A DNA stretch of 64,000 nucleotides from Mytilinidion resinicola (Eukaryota; Ascomycota; Dothideomycetes; Mytilinidiales; Mytilinidiaceae). The stretch lies in the NCBI RefSeq assembly GCF_010093595.1, contig NW_022985448.1, positions 65,077 through 129,076 of the forward strand, written 5' to 3'. Below, one piece after another: positions 22,526-31,937 of the stretch (position 1 is the first letter of the stretch; the number at the start of each line of letters is the position of its first letter). Below the pieces are notes generated by a model. That model searched no databases. It worked only from the letters and a program-made list of their open reading frames with translations, and was not told the origin of the DNA. The translations under genes and the position numbers were made by a program.

Positions 22526-23714
22526 ATGGCACAAATCGCAGAATCAATACCAGCGCCCGTTCCTGTCAAGCCTGCGCCATGGAATACGCAATGCGAGTCG
22601 TACTGGTTGATGCTGTATATGCCAGCAGTGCTGCCAGAGGGTGTATACGATCCGTTGGAGGCGTCGTCCCCTCATTTTGCGGACCCGAAGGCTAGTGGAG
22701 AGTTTAAAGGGGGGTTGGCGATTATCATGGTGGTGAGGTATAAGGATACGCCTACTGGTGAGTGTGGATCCTTCTTCAATACAAACCTGAAGCCTTTCCA
22801 TTCTCATCGTCCATTTCTCTTTCTATATCAGCTTTCATATCAACTGACACAGTTCCCACTACACCTCTCGCTCTATGAGAACTCAACACATCCCCTCCAT
22901 CCTGCTCCCGTTCTTCGCCGCCTCAATCTTTCCCCGCCGCCTTAATCATTCCCCAGCGTTACAGTCTAATCCCCAGATAGGCCCCTACGACGAACTCCTC
23001 CTCATCCCCGGCGCCTTCCGCACCCCGACCTCCTCAAATCTCCTCTCCCACCGCATCCTCAATCGCATCGCCCGCATCTACGTCTCCCAGCGCGACACTT
23101 GCTACAACGGCCGCGCCAACTGGAACATCCCCAAGCACCTCGCCCGCTTCTCCTTCTCCTCGCCTCCGGTCTCCTCTACCACTCCAACCCCGAAGTCGCT
23201 CACCTTAGCCGTCTACCCACCCGACCCTACCTCCACCATACCTTTCTTCTCGGCAACGTTGACTCCGTTCACGTGGCTCCCCGCAATCCCGTTCAGCACG
23301 CGATACATGCCGCTCAACACAGAGCTCGGCCAGCCACCGCTCCCGGCCGCGCCGCGAACTTCGAAGGTTCATAGCCCGTTGTCGAACTCTAGCAAAGCTA
23401 AGGATCCGTACGATATCACGAAAGACCAAGCGGAGTTGTTAGTAGGGACGGAGCGGTGGTGCAGTATGCCGATCAACGCGTATTCGCCGAAAACGCGGGG
23501 GATGTGGGTGGAGGTGCATTCGCCGGCGTACTTACCTCAGAAGAATAGGGACGGAGCGGACGGAGCTGGGGAGGGTGAGGGGGTGGTGAGTGAAGAGGAG
23601 GCGAGGAAGGAGGCGCAGAGATGGTGGCCGCAGGGGGTCAAACCGTGGAGGATGGGGGCGTGGATGGAGGAGGCGGAGATTACGATTCCGGCGCCGGTGG
23701 AGTGGAAGTTGTAG
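22526..23714 (+). CDS. Acetoacetate-decarboxylase-like domain protein
   Basis: Resembles fungal proteins with an acetoacetate-decarboxylase (ADC) fold; the true substrate is not known. Two exons, 22526-22757 and 22981-23714, give 321 aa. The rather long 223-nt intron (GTGAGT donor, GATAG acceptor) joins RYKDTPTG to PYDELLLIPGAF, the start of the conserved core. Next come YVSQRDTCYNGRANWNIPKH, where family members have a similar Tyr-Asn-Gly-Arg-Asn-Trp-x-x-Pro-Lys stretch containing the candidate active-site Lys, and LARFSF. The segment near residue 190-230 is Pro/Ser-rich, and an acidic GEGEGVVSEEEARKE insert precedes the WWPQGVKPWRMG end. No signal peptide. The first ATG is used. Family call good, function open. 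Confidence 0.82.
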
Positions 23715-23879
23715 GGGAGGGGAAGGGGCCATTGAGGGGTTGGTGGCGTGGCGTGGAGTTTAATATCCGAGGAATAATGTATGTGAGTTAAAGGAAAGTC
23801 GTCTTGGAGTCAGAGGAGAGTACACCAGGTGGAACACAATACCTACGCGACAGCCATCAAATTTCGTTCTACGTGGTTG

Positions 23880-25055
23880 ATTTCGTGAGTACTTGCAACT
23901 AAAGGGCGCGGAGGTGCCTCAGTGGGGTCTCCTGAAGTTTCTAACATCGAGCTAATTTCAATCCGCTATGCCTGGTTACTTGCGTTACGAAAAGGAACCG
24001 CATGGCGTGCACGCGATGTCCCTTCCGAGCTTACAGAAATCTTGTTCACACAGTTCAATTTGTAAGTATTTGTAACAAGAGGGGACGAGTTGTCCACGGA
24101 GGTGCCTCAGCAGACTTTTCTTATCCTTCTAATAGGGACCCGATTTAGGACCTCTTAATAACGACACGAAAAGCGACTGCAATAGGTGCACGCCGCGTAC
24201 CCCTTTGCGTAACCTCCATGTCTCTGAATTTTGTGTCATGCGGTTCATTTTGTAAAAACTTGTGACGAGACATCGCAGATTGCTAGCAGAAGCACTTCGG
24301 CAGCTCTTTCTTATCCTGTTAACGATGACTTGATTCCCATCCTCTTGCTTAAGAACAGAAAAGCGACTTGCAATAGCGTAGCCTCCACGTCTACCAGATC
24401 TGGGTTTCTCGCGGTTAGATCCGTCAATATTTGTAACTGGACCACGTCACTTCCGGACAGAGGTGCCTCACCAGGTTCTCTCATCCATTTTGACAGTGAC
24501 CCGATTTAGAGTCTCTTACTTCCGGCGAGAAAAGCAACTACTTGGAGTGCACGCAACGTAGCCCTTTACGTGCCCTCCGCGTCTAGCGAAAACGGTTCGC
24601 ACGGTTAGATATGTGAATCTTTGTAACTGAACCACGTAGATTCTTTACGGAGGTGCCTCACCCGAATCTCCTTATCCTCTTGACGGCGACCCGATTTACG
24701 GCCTCTCACTTCTGTCAAAAAAAGGCAACCGTGCCCCTTTGCAAAATATATTTGAGGCGGTTAGATCTGTAACTTTTTGTAACTAAAGGGGACAGATTGT
24801 CCCCAAGGCCGCCTTATCGACTTCTCTTAAACCTAATACCGCAGGCTCAATTCAGAGGGTCATCCAAACGTCAAGAAAAGCGACTGCAATACGTGCACGC
24901 TGCGTACCCCTCTGTGTACCCTCCGCGTCTACCAAAAAATCTTTCACACAGTTAGATATATAACTCTTTGTAACTAAAGAGGGCAGACTGTCTCCCGAGG
25001 TGCCTGGAAGCTCCCTCCTGATCCTAATACCACCGACCCGATTTAGAGTCTCTTT
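23880..25055. repeat. Seven-unit degenerate tandem array, about 160-190 bp period
   Basis: A TTTGTAACTAAAGGGG-like anchor recurs at 23893, 24070, 24260, 24431, 24621, 24778 and 24968 (spacings 177, 190, 171, 190, 157, 190). In most units it is followed about 20-30 bp later by CGGAGGTGCCTCA, then 'ttatcct', 'gacccgatttaga..ctctta', 'gaaaagcgactgcaat', 'gtgcacgc.gcgta.ccc' and 'cctccgcgtct'. Units are diverged but collinear. No coding frame runs through it. Confidence 0.92.
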
Positions 25056-26782
25056 CTCCATAGTCCTGTTAGCACGTCCGAAATCAGAGCGATGGCGATA
25101 GGCTCAATGAGAGGTGCTAGTATTTGGGGCTTCGATTCTCATTCGCTGTGAAGGTCGGAATAGAAGACGTATATTGGATCTGGGTAGTATGAGCTCGGTA
25201 TTCAACATCATCTCCCAGCCAAGTCGATCTCCACCTTATATTTCCATCGATCTGTCCCATCATCTCCTGAAGCCCGTGCTCAACATCTCTCCCGCCTAGG
25301 CGTTCCCACCGCGCGAGAAGATTGATACTCACCATTACCAACCGGACCTTGAATGCCCGACCAACCCCAGCCCTCTCCTCTCCATGAGTACCATGCATCG
25401 ACGTTGTTGAAGGCCCACACCGTAAGGCTTCTCCAGTCAAAAAAATTGATCCCATTGGACGGAGGCGACGAACTGTTTTACCCAGCTCCAATCCCACTCC
25501 ATCGTCAATGACGCATTCTGGGTTTCAATCGCCTCAACCATCTCCTCTGCGGAGAAGTTCTTGCTCCGGAGCTGCTTTTATACCCCGAAGTACTCTGGGC
25601 TCAGACCTCCGCACGTGCTTAGGGGCTTCATCACGTGCATATCGATCTGAACCGATCCTTTCGTATCTTCCTTGGTGGGCTATGAGCTGTAAGCGGTGAC
25701 ATGTGAGATAAGCGGTCTCCCGTGGCCAGTCACGAGATGCCCGCTTCTCAATAGTATTAATCTTCCCCCGCGGCCGGAGGAAGTTTGACCTTCATGGAAC
25801 GGAAGGTGGAGGGTTTGGGGTGGTGATGAAAATTTTCCAGTCAACACAGCAATGGTCCGAGCAAAACAGAAATTGGCAGCGTTGGCATGGGTGCAGTTCG
25901 GGATCGAATTCGCAGCGATGCTGTGGTATGGAGAGAAGGCGGGTGCGTGTCCAAAGTACCACGAGGTGGATACATGGGGCCGTAATGGTTTCTCTTGATG
26001 ATAGAAGTCGTCAAGACTCTGCATTGCTGGAGGTTTTTTTTTGCAAGCCGATGAAGTTGAGAGCGGAAGCCGAATACGCGTAAAGTTAGCTAAAACAAAA
26101 TATGGTGATCTTCATTAAGACTGAACAAAACCCACCATGCGCCATCGCGGCATCAAGTTTGACTCCTCCAAAGATCTCCATGTAGAGGCTAGAACTCCTG
26201 TTGCAATCCAACCCACCACGCCACCATTGATTTAGCGGGATTGGATTTTGCACAGCAAACCACCACACCATGATATAGTCCTGTGTCTCTGTTGCTATTC
26301 CTGTCTCGCTCGAGGCCGTGTAGAAACACTCTTCGACAACAGCGGTAGCTATACCGCCCCCAGAGAGTCGTGCGCCGCGCTCATGTGACCTGCCTGCTTC
26401 CACTTTCCCAGCGTCCAGGCAATGATGCCCAAGGCGGAAGATTTAGGCTTCTTCCCAGTAAGCCGAAATGAGGCCACCAAGCGAAGCACACTTGGAGTGT
26501 AATTCTCGATTTAGCGCCAGACTTCTTGAATTAGTGATGCACTCTATGTATGCGATCTCGTCTTAAGGGCTAGATTGGGCTGGGGACTGCCGATGGGCTT
26601 GCTCTTTGGCCTCGAGGCGCTACAATTACTTCGTACGAGATGGAGTACTTTGGAACAATACTGGATTTCTAGACATAAGCGGTAGCCTGCTTGAGATCGT
26701 ACAAAAGAACGCTCATGGCACCACGATCTAGGATGCTCCAACACACCTTCTAATCCCCTCCCCACACCTTCAAGCCATCTCT
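25056..26782. other. Intergenic region downstream of the repeat array
   Basis: About 1.7 kb with short open frames on both strands and no recognisable domain. It separates the array from the 3' end of the ROK1 gene. I see no further clear repeat here. Confidence 0.45.
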
Positions 26783-29098
26783 TCAATCCTCAAACCCCTC
26801 AAAATCGCTCTTCTCCGCCCCGCCATCCCCCACAAGCGCTAGAGCCTCATCCTCCGCGTCCTTCCTCCTCTGGCTCCCACTAACAGCACCCCTCCGATTA
26901 TTCTCCATCTTCCGCTCCCACCCACTCTTCGTGCTGATCCTCGCTCTGGTCTTCTCTTTTCCCTCTTGACCCGCCACCGCCGGTCTCCGGGACTCGATGC
27001 CTCGTTTCTTCAACCTCTGGCGATCGCGCTGACTAGGGGTCGGAAGAGCATCCAGTAACCACTGCTTGACTTCTCCCTCGTTGTCGCGGTCCTTCCCGCG
27101 TAGCTTCTCACTGGCGCGGATGACGTTAGCGACATTCCTAACGTAGGGCACGTCTTCTTTGGTGTAGAGCGTGACTGCGACACCGCCTTCTCTCCCTGCA
27201 CGACCAGTCCTACCAACACGATGGACGTAGGCAGCGGCGGAGTTGGGGACGTCGTAGTTGACCACTCCGTTCAGTCCCCGGAAGTCGACTCCGCGAGCTA
27301 GTAGATCCGTAGTAATCAGGATCCAGACCTCACCGCGGCGGAAGCGAGCCATGGTACTGTCGCGGGCGGTCGAGGGAAGGTCGGCGTGTAGGACGGCGAT
27401 TCGGGAGCTGCCGCCTGCTTCGGGTGGGATGTCATAGAGGAGTTCGGCATGGAGGGCGACGGCGCGAGGTATTGTTTGAGTGAAGACGAGGAAGGGCGGG
27501 CGGAGGCTCGGTGTCGTGTCTGCTGAGGGTGTTGCGGTGGGATGGAGGAGTTGACGAAGAGCGAGGAGTTTGCCTTGCTCTGTTGCGGCGTAGATAAGCT
27601 TGTGAGCTACATTAGGGATAGCAGTGTCTTTGAGACCGACAACGAGACGGACGAGGGGTAGACGGGCAGGACTTTGGGATGCCTCTGTCGAGAAGAGGGA
27701 CTCCCATCGGTCGTCGATGGTTTTCCGTGCAAGTTCTTCGACGTTGGAGCCCATCGTAGCAGACCACAGGCTGATGCGAAGTAAAGGATTCGTGCAAGAT
27801 TTCCATAATGATAGAGTTTGTTCGCGAAAGAGAGGGTCTAAAAGGACATCGGCTTCGTCAAGCACGAGGTACTTGACACTCGGCAGAAGCGCAATACTAC
27901 CATCCTGTTTCTTCAAGGCGTTCAAAAGTGAAAGCGGAGTAGCGACAATGATAGCAGCCTTCGTAATCACGGCTCGTCGTCGTTTGCGTGAAGGTTTCGG
28001 GCTAGATTTTGCATTATCCGAGCCGATTTCGCCTGTATCTTCCTCGGATTGATCCTCTTCAGACTCGACATCTACCTCTCTTTCAACGTCCAATTTCTGT
28101 ACGACCTCCATACCCTTTTTCATGAGAGCTGTTTTGACACCGGTACCAATCGACAGCTTCCTCGCTTCATTGACAATCTGACTTGCTAGCTCTTTCGTAG
28201 GTGCAATGACAATAGCACGGGGACCTAGTTCGGCGGAGTCTTGGGATTCGTGTTGGAGCTTATTTTCCTCTATCAGCGCATTTAGTACAGGAACCAAAAA
28301 TGCAATAGTCTTTCCGCTTCCAGTGGGTGCAATCGTTAGCAGGTCGATACCCTGTCCCGAGGTAGCCTTTCGTGGCTTGGTGGAGATAGTTTCGTCTCGG
28401 TCGCCCCTCGCATGAGACTCCAAACTTCCTAGTAATAGTGGAAGACCTCCAAGCTGAACTTCCGTGGGAACGGTATATCCTTGTGCCTCCAGGTTCTCCG
28501 TTAGCCTCCTGAACACTCCATATTTACTCCTTAGTTCCGCGAATGTAGCCAGTGGTTCGGGATAAAGTTGGGTTTGATCATTCTTGGCTTTCTTTATAGG
28601 GATAGTCTTTTCTTCTTTCCTCCGCTTCTTCTTCTTTGCTTTCTCTATTACAGGGGTGCCCTGCTCTTGTGCGCTGAATTCTTCCAGTATAATAACCTTG
28701 AGCTTGTGATTCCGCAGGACTTTCTTGCAATTGACGACACTCATTCGCTCCGGGGTGTCTAGCATAGTCTCATCGTCATTCTCCCCAGCCTTTGTCCTCG
28801 CGCCATTCCTCTCATTTCGGATATCCTTCCTCGACAGGCCTTTTTTTCTCTCCTCTCCGTTCTCGTCCCCAGTATTGTGCGCATTGCCGAAGAAGTTCAG
28901 CTCAGCTGGCAACACCGCAGCTTGGACCCCGCCATTTATCCCACGCTTCCGTTTCTTGCTCGAGTTCGCGGTAGGAGGAGATTCTTCGTGTTGTCCGAAA
29001 AGCTGTGGATTCGAAGCTTCGCCGCTGGACGGAAGATGCTGTTGAGAGGTTTCTTGCACAGGTTTCGCGGATCGCGAGAGCAGCCTGAAGACGTCCAT
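26783..29098 (-). CDS. DEAD-box RNA helicase Rok1
   Basis: Nucleolar ATP-dependent RNA helicase of the Rok1/DDX52 group, needed in yeast for 18S rRNA processing and 40S assembly. Intronless, 771 aa. Walker A APTGSGKT is at about 257-264, PTKELASQI follows, DEAD at 414-417, SAT at about 446, and the C-domain has LHADLPSTARDSTMARF, LLARGVDFRG and HRVGRTGRAGR at about 626. The C-terminal KKRGIESRRP and STKSGWERKMENNRRGA signatures are Rok1-like. The start MDVFRLLSRSAK matches the family's MD-I/V-FR-x-L beginning, so I reject the in-frame ATG at 29278, which would add 60 atypical residues. The long charged region before the helicase core and an acidic insert (about residues 340-385) are common in filamentous fungi. 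Confidence 0.92.
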   Translation of the reverse strand: MDVFRLLSRSAKPVQETSQQHLPSSGEASNPQLFGQHEESPPTANSSKKRKRGINGGVQAAVLPAELNFFGNAHNTGDENGEERKKGLSRKDIRNERNGARTKAGENDDETMLDTPERMSVVNCKKVLRNHKLKVIILEEFSAQEQGTPVIEKAKKKKRRKEEKTIPIKKAKNDQTQLYPEPLATFAELRSKYGVFRRLTENLEAQGYTVPTEVQLGGLPLLLGSLESHARGDRDETISTKPRKATSGQGIDLLTIAPTGSGKTIAFLVPVLNALIEENKLQHESQDSAELGPRAIVIAPTKELASQIVNEARKLSIGTGVKTALMKKGMEVVQKLDVEREVDVESEEDQSEEDTGEIGSDNAKSSPKPSRKRRRAVITKAAIIVATPLSLLNALKKQDGSIALLPSVKYLVLDEADVLLDPLFREQTLSLWKSCTNPLLRISLWSATMGSNVEELARKTIDDRWESLFSTEASQSPARLPLVRLVVGLKDTAIPNVAHKLIYAATEQGKLLALRQLLHPTATPSADTTPSLRPPFLVFTQTIPRAVALHAELLYDIPPEAGGSSRIAVLHADLPSTARDSTMARFRRGEVWILITTDLLARGVDFRGLNGVVNYDVPNSAAAYVHRVGRTGRAGREGGVAVTLYTKEDVPYVRNVANVIRASEKLRGKDRDNEGEVKQWLLDALPTPSQRDRQRLKKRGIESRRPAVAGQEGKEKTRARISTKSGWERKMENNRRGAVSGSQRRKDAEDEALALVGDGGAEKSDFEGFED

Positions 29099-29580
29099 AT
29101 TATAAGGTGCTAGTTTAAGGAGTCCATTCGCATAGTTGTTGCTGTTCCGGAGGATGAAGTCGAAATAAACCTCAAAATGCGGAGGTAAGATAAAGTTTTT
29201 TCCGATGGTCACGTGTGCGTCTTGGCGAAACCTTTTCTTCTCCCCAAACTCAACGTCGTTACCCTCAGTCTCAGCCATCAATATTCATCATTGATAGCAT
29301 TCCGACCTCAAGTCGCATTGAACAAGCCAGGGCCGAGATCTAACCCTGAACAATTTACATTCTATACTTCGGTCCTAAATGTCCCGAAGTTGAGGTTGTA
29401 AGGCTGAGTGGAGCACGTCGCGTCAAATAACACGCAGAGCTCTATATAACAGACCGATCACTAACCAGGAAAACGTCTCACCTCAATTACAGTACCTTTA
29501 GAACTTTAGCTCGCAACCACTAACCACCATTTTCGAACCTACAAGTCCCCCCTCTCGTCAATCCACCAAAACCACGCAGA
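29099..29580. promoter_or_regulatory. Shared divergent promoter region of ROK1 and LRA1
   Basis: 482 bp between two divergently read ATGs. A TATATAA at about 29443 and a CCACCAAAACCACGCAG leader lie close to the LRA1 start. The half nearest ROK1 is open in the ROK1 frame. No specific operator could be identified. Confidence 0.5.
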
Positions 29581-30565
29581 ATGGCCCCTCAATTCCTTAC
29601 GGGCAAAGTTTGCGCCATAACAGGCGGCGTAACTGGTATAGGCCGTGCCATTGCTCTGGCCTACATCTCCCACGGTGCTCGCGTCGCAATCAACCACCTC
29701 GGCGATGGCTCCTCATCCAACCACTTCAAGAGCATGCTCGCCGAGATCGCAAGCTCCAACAAAGATATAAAAGCAGAAGACGTGTTGATTGAAGTACCGG
29801 GAAACATCAGCACACAAGATGTCGCTATAGAGCTCATTACAAAAACGGTAGCGCGATGGGGACGGCTTGACGTCTTCGTGAGCAACGCGGGGATATGCCA
29901 GTTTGCGGAGTTCTTGGAGTAAGTGGAGACCTACTGCTATCTCGAGATTCATCACTCAATGTACAATCTATTGACACTTCTTGTAGTATTACCTCTGATC
30001 TTTTCACCTCGACTGTCTCCACAAATCTCACTGGCGCCTTCTACGCAATCCAAGCCGCTGCGCGTGCCATGTCCACACAATCACCTCGCGGTGGCTCCAT
30101 AATCGGGATATCATCCATTAGTGCCTTGGTTGGGGGCGCGCAGCAAGGCCATTATACGCCCACGAAAGCTGGGGTCCTCTCCTTGATGCAATCTTCCGCC
30201 TGCGCATTGGGGAAGTACAACGTACGGTGCAATGCGCTGCTGCCCGGCACGGTCCGTACGCAGCTGAATGAAGTAGATTTAGCGGATGACGGTAAGAGGA
30301 AGTACATGGAAGGTAGAATACCCTTAGGAAGGACAGGAGAGCCCCGTGACTTGGCCGGGCCGGCAGTGTTTTTGGCAAGCGAGGAGTTGAGTGGATATGT
30401 GGTGAGTTTCTCTCCTTTTGATAGATCTTGAGGCACACTGTTTGCTTTGAGTATTCTTAAGCGTCGTTGGAACTCTATATGCTTTTGGTATCTTAAATGC
30501 TAACAATTTGACAGACTGGTGCACAACTCCTCGTCGACGGTGGTCTCTTTGTGAACCTCCAATAA
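29581..30565 (+). CDS. L-rhamnose 1-dehydrogenase (SDR family)
   Basis: NAD(P)+-dependent short-chain dehydrogenase oxidising L-rhamnose to L-rhamnono-1,4-lactone, first step of the non-phosphorylating fungal rhamnose pathway. Exons 29581-29918, 29987-30401 and 30515-30565 (introns 68 and 113 nt) give 267 aa. Cofactor motif TGGVTGIG is at residues 14-21, SNAG follows, the catalytic Ser lies in IGISSISALVGG and the Tyr/Lys pair in HYTPTKAG. The segment KRKYMEGRIPLGRTGEP and the C-terminal TGAQLLVDGGLFVNLQ strongly resemble characterised fungal L-rhamnose dehydrogenases. The last exon is only 51 nt but carries the conserved C-terminus, which supports the splice. Its 3' end faces a rhamnonolactonase-type gene 55 bp away, reinforcing the assignment. 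Confidence 0.92.
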
Positions 30566-30620
30566 CTGCGCAACTTCGCCGAGTATATATCTCAGTTCAA
30601 TCCGAAAAGCCTTCTATCAC

Positions 30621-31937
30621 TTAGCTTGTTTCAACGCCATATACCTCACATCCAGTCCCCCACCAGACCCTCTCCCTTCCCTCCTCACCCACCTCTAAAT
30701 CCTCCATCAGCTTCTCCACAACCTCCTTCCAAACACCCCAACTGTCGCCCCCTTTTGGCTCATTCTTACCCCCCTTTGACTCGTTTTCGCCTCTTTTTGG
30801 CCCGTTCACATTACACACTGGCCAATCGCTCCCAAACATGATCCGTTCGGGCCCAAAAACGCCAAACACATGCCGCACCCACCAGCGGAGCCGCTCGGCG
30901 ATGGCTTCCACGGGTGAGGGTGTTATAGTACCGAACTCAGAGAAAGCGCCAGAGAGCTTCATGTATGTGTCCTGTTGACGTGCGAGACGCGAGATCGCAG
31001 TGCACCACCGCTGTGCGTCGGGGTCGGAGGCAGGGTCGGTGAGGGTGAGGTCGGGCTTACAAAGGTGATCTAAATCGGGAACCTTCTATTAGTAACGGTG
31101 CCTCTGCCTACAGTCTCAAGAAGCACCAAAAGGACCCAATGTACCCACTCAACCCTCAAAAGAATAATTGAACGGAGGCGACTCACTCAGCACAAACCTC
31201 ACGCTCCCCCTTCCCCCATTCCCCACATCCGCTGCCTCGATCCTCCTCACCCTCTCCACCATCTCCGCCGCCTTCTCCAGCTGCCACACGCCCCCACTCC
31301 GCATATCAACCCCAACATCAAACGTCCACCCGCTATTCCTCGGCCCGGTCCCCGCCTTCCCCAACCCCACTAAATTACTCAGCCACGACTCCTCCCACAC
31401 AAACCTGCTAAACGCCCTCTCATCCCGTATCCCCTGCAGCAGATACCGAAACCCCACCACCCGGCTCCAGGTCTCCGGCCCAGCGACTTCCCGCGCAAGA
31501 AGGACGTAGAGATCGAACACCCGAGGCGCGAGATGCAGCGGCGCCCACGCCACGATCCCAACCAGCTTATCCCCCTCGCCCGCCGCGAAGCCGTCGCCCT
31601 CCCCCACCGGCGTCCCCTCTACTATCCGCCGCAGAAAGCGCAGTTCGTCGAGCGGTTCCGCGGACCATTTCTCCAGCGCGCGGCGGATGCTGAAGGCCGC
31701 AGCGGAGGAGTCGATGGGTGGGGAGGGCGTGGGGAGGGCGCGGTCAGTTTCGACGTATATGAAGGCGGATGGCTGGGCGGCTGGGGAGGACGAGGTGACG
31801 GCGGCGTTGTAGTCGGAGATGCCGTGGCGGGTGGCGAGGGGATGGGGGATTGGGGGCGCTTGGGGGGTCATCCAGGTGTGGGAGGAGGAGGTGCAGGCGG
31901 AGGTGGGCCAGAGGTGGATGTGAGTGTCCAGGAGCAT
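30621..31937 (-). CDS. L-rhamnono-1,4-lactonase (amidohydrolase family)
   Basis: Amidohydrolase-2 / TIM-barrel metal-dependent hydrolase, probably opening L-rhamnono-1,4-lactone to L-rhamnonate, the second rhamnose-pathway step. Exons 31187-31937 and 30621-31069 with a 117-nt intron give 399 aa. The N-terminal metal motif is DTHIHLW (His6, His8). The splice recreates VRFVLNHLCKPDL, a conserved Asn-His-x-x-Lys-Pro strand. YMKLSGAFSE and FGSDWPVCN (the catalytic/metal Asp) follow. Between GSDWPVCN and WKEVVEKLMED lies an odd charged insert rich in KGG/KRGE units, coded by an imperfect DNA repeat. Substrate is inferred from the family and from the convergent L-rhamnose dehydrogenase next door. 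Other lactonases of this family are the main alternative. Confidence 0.86.

Noticed and set aside
25680..26403. Two minus-strand frames of about 105-114 codons
   Set aside because: Non-ATG or weak starts and no recognisable motif; compatible with chance.
29099..29281. In-frame N-terminal extension of ROK1 starting at ATG 29278
   Set aside because: The family begins MD-I/V-FR, which is at 29098; the extra 60 residues do not look like Rok1 and would occupy the shared promoter.
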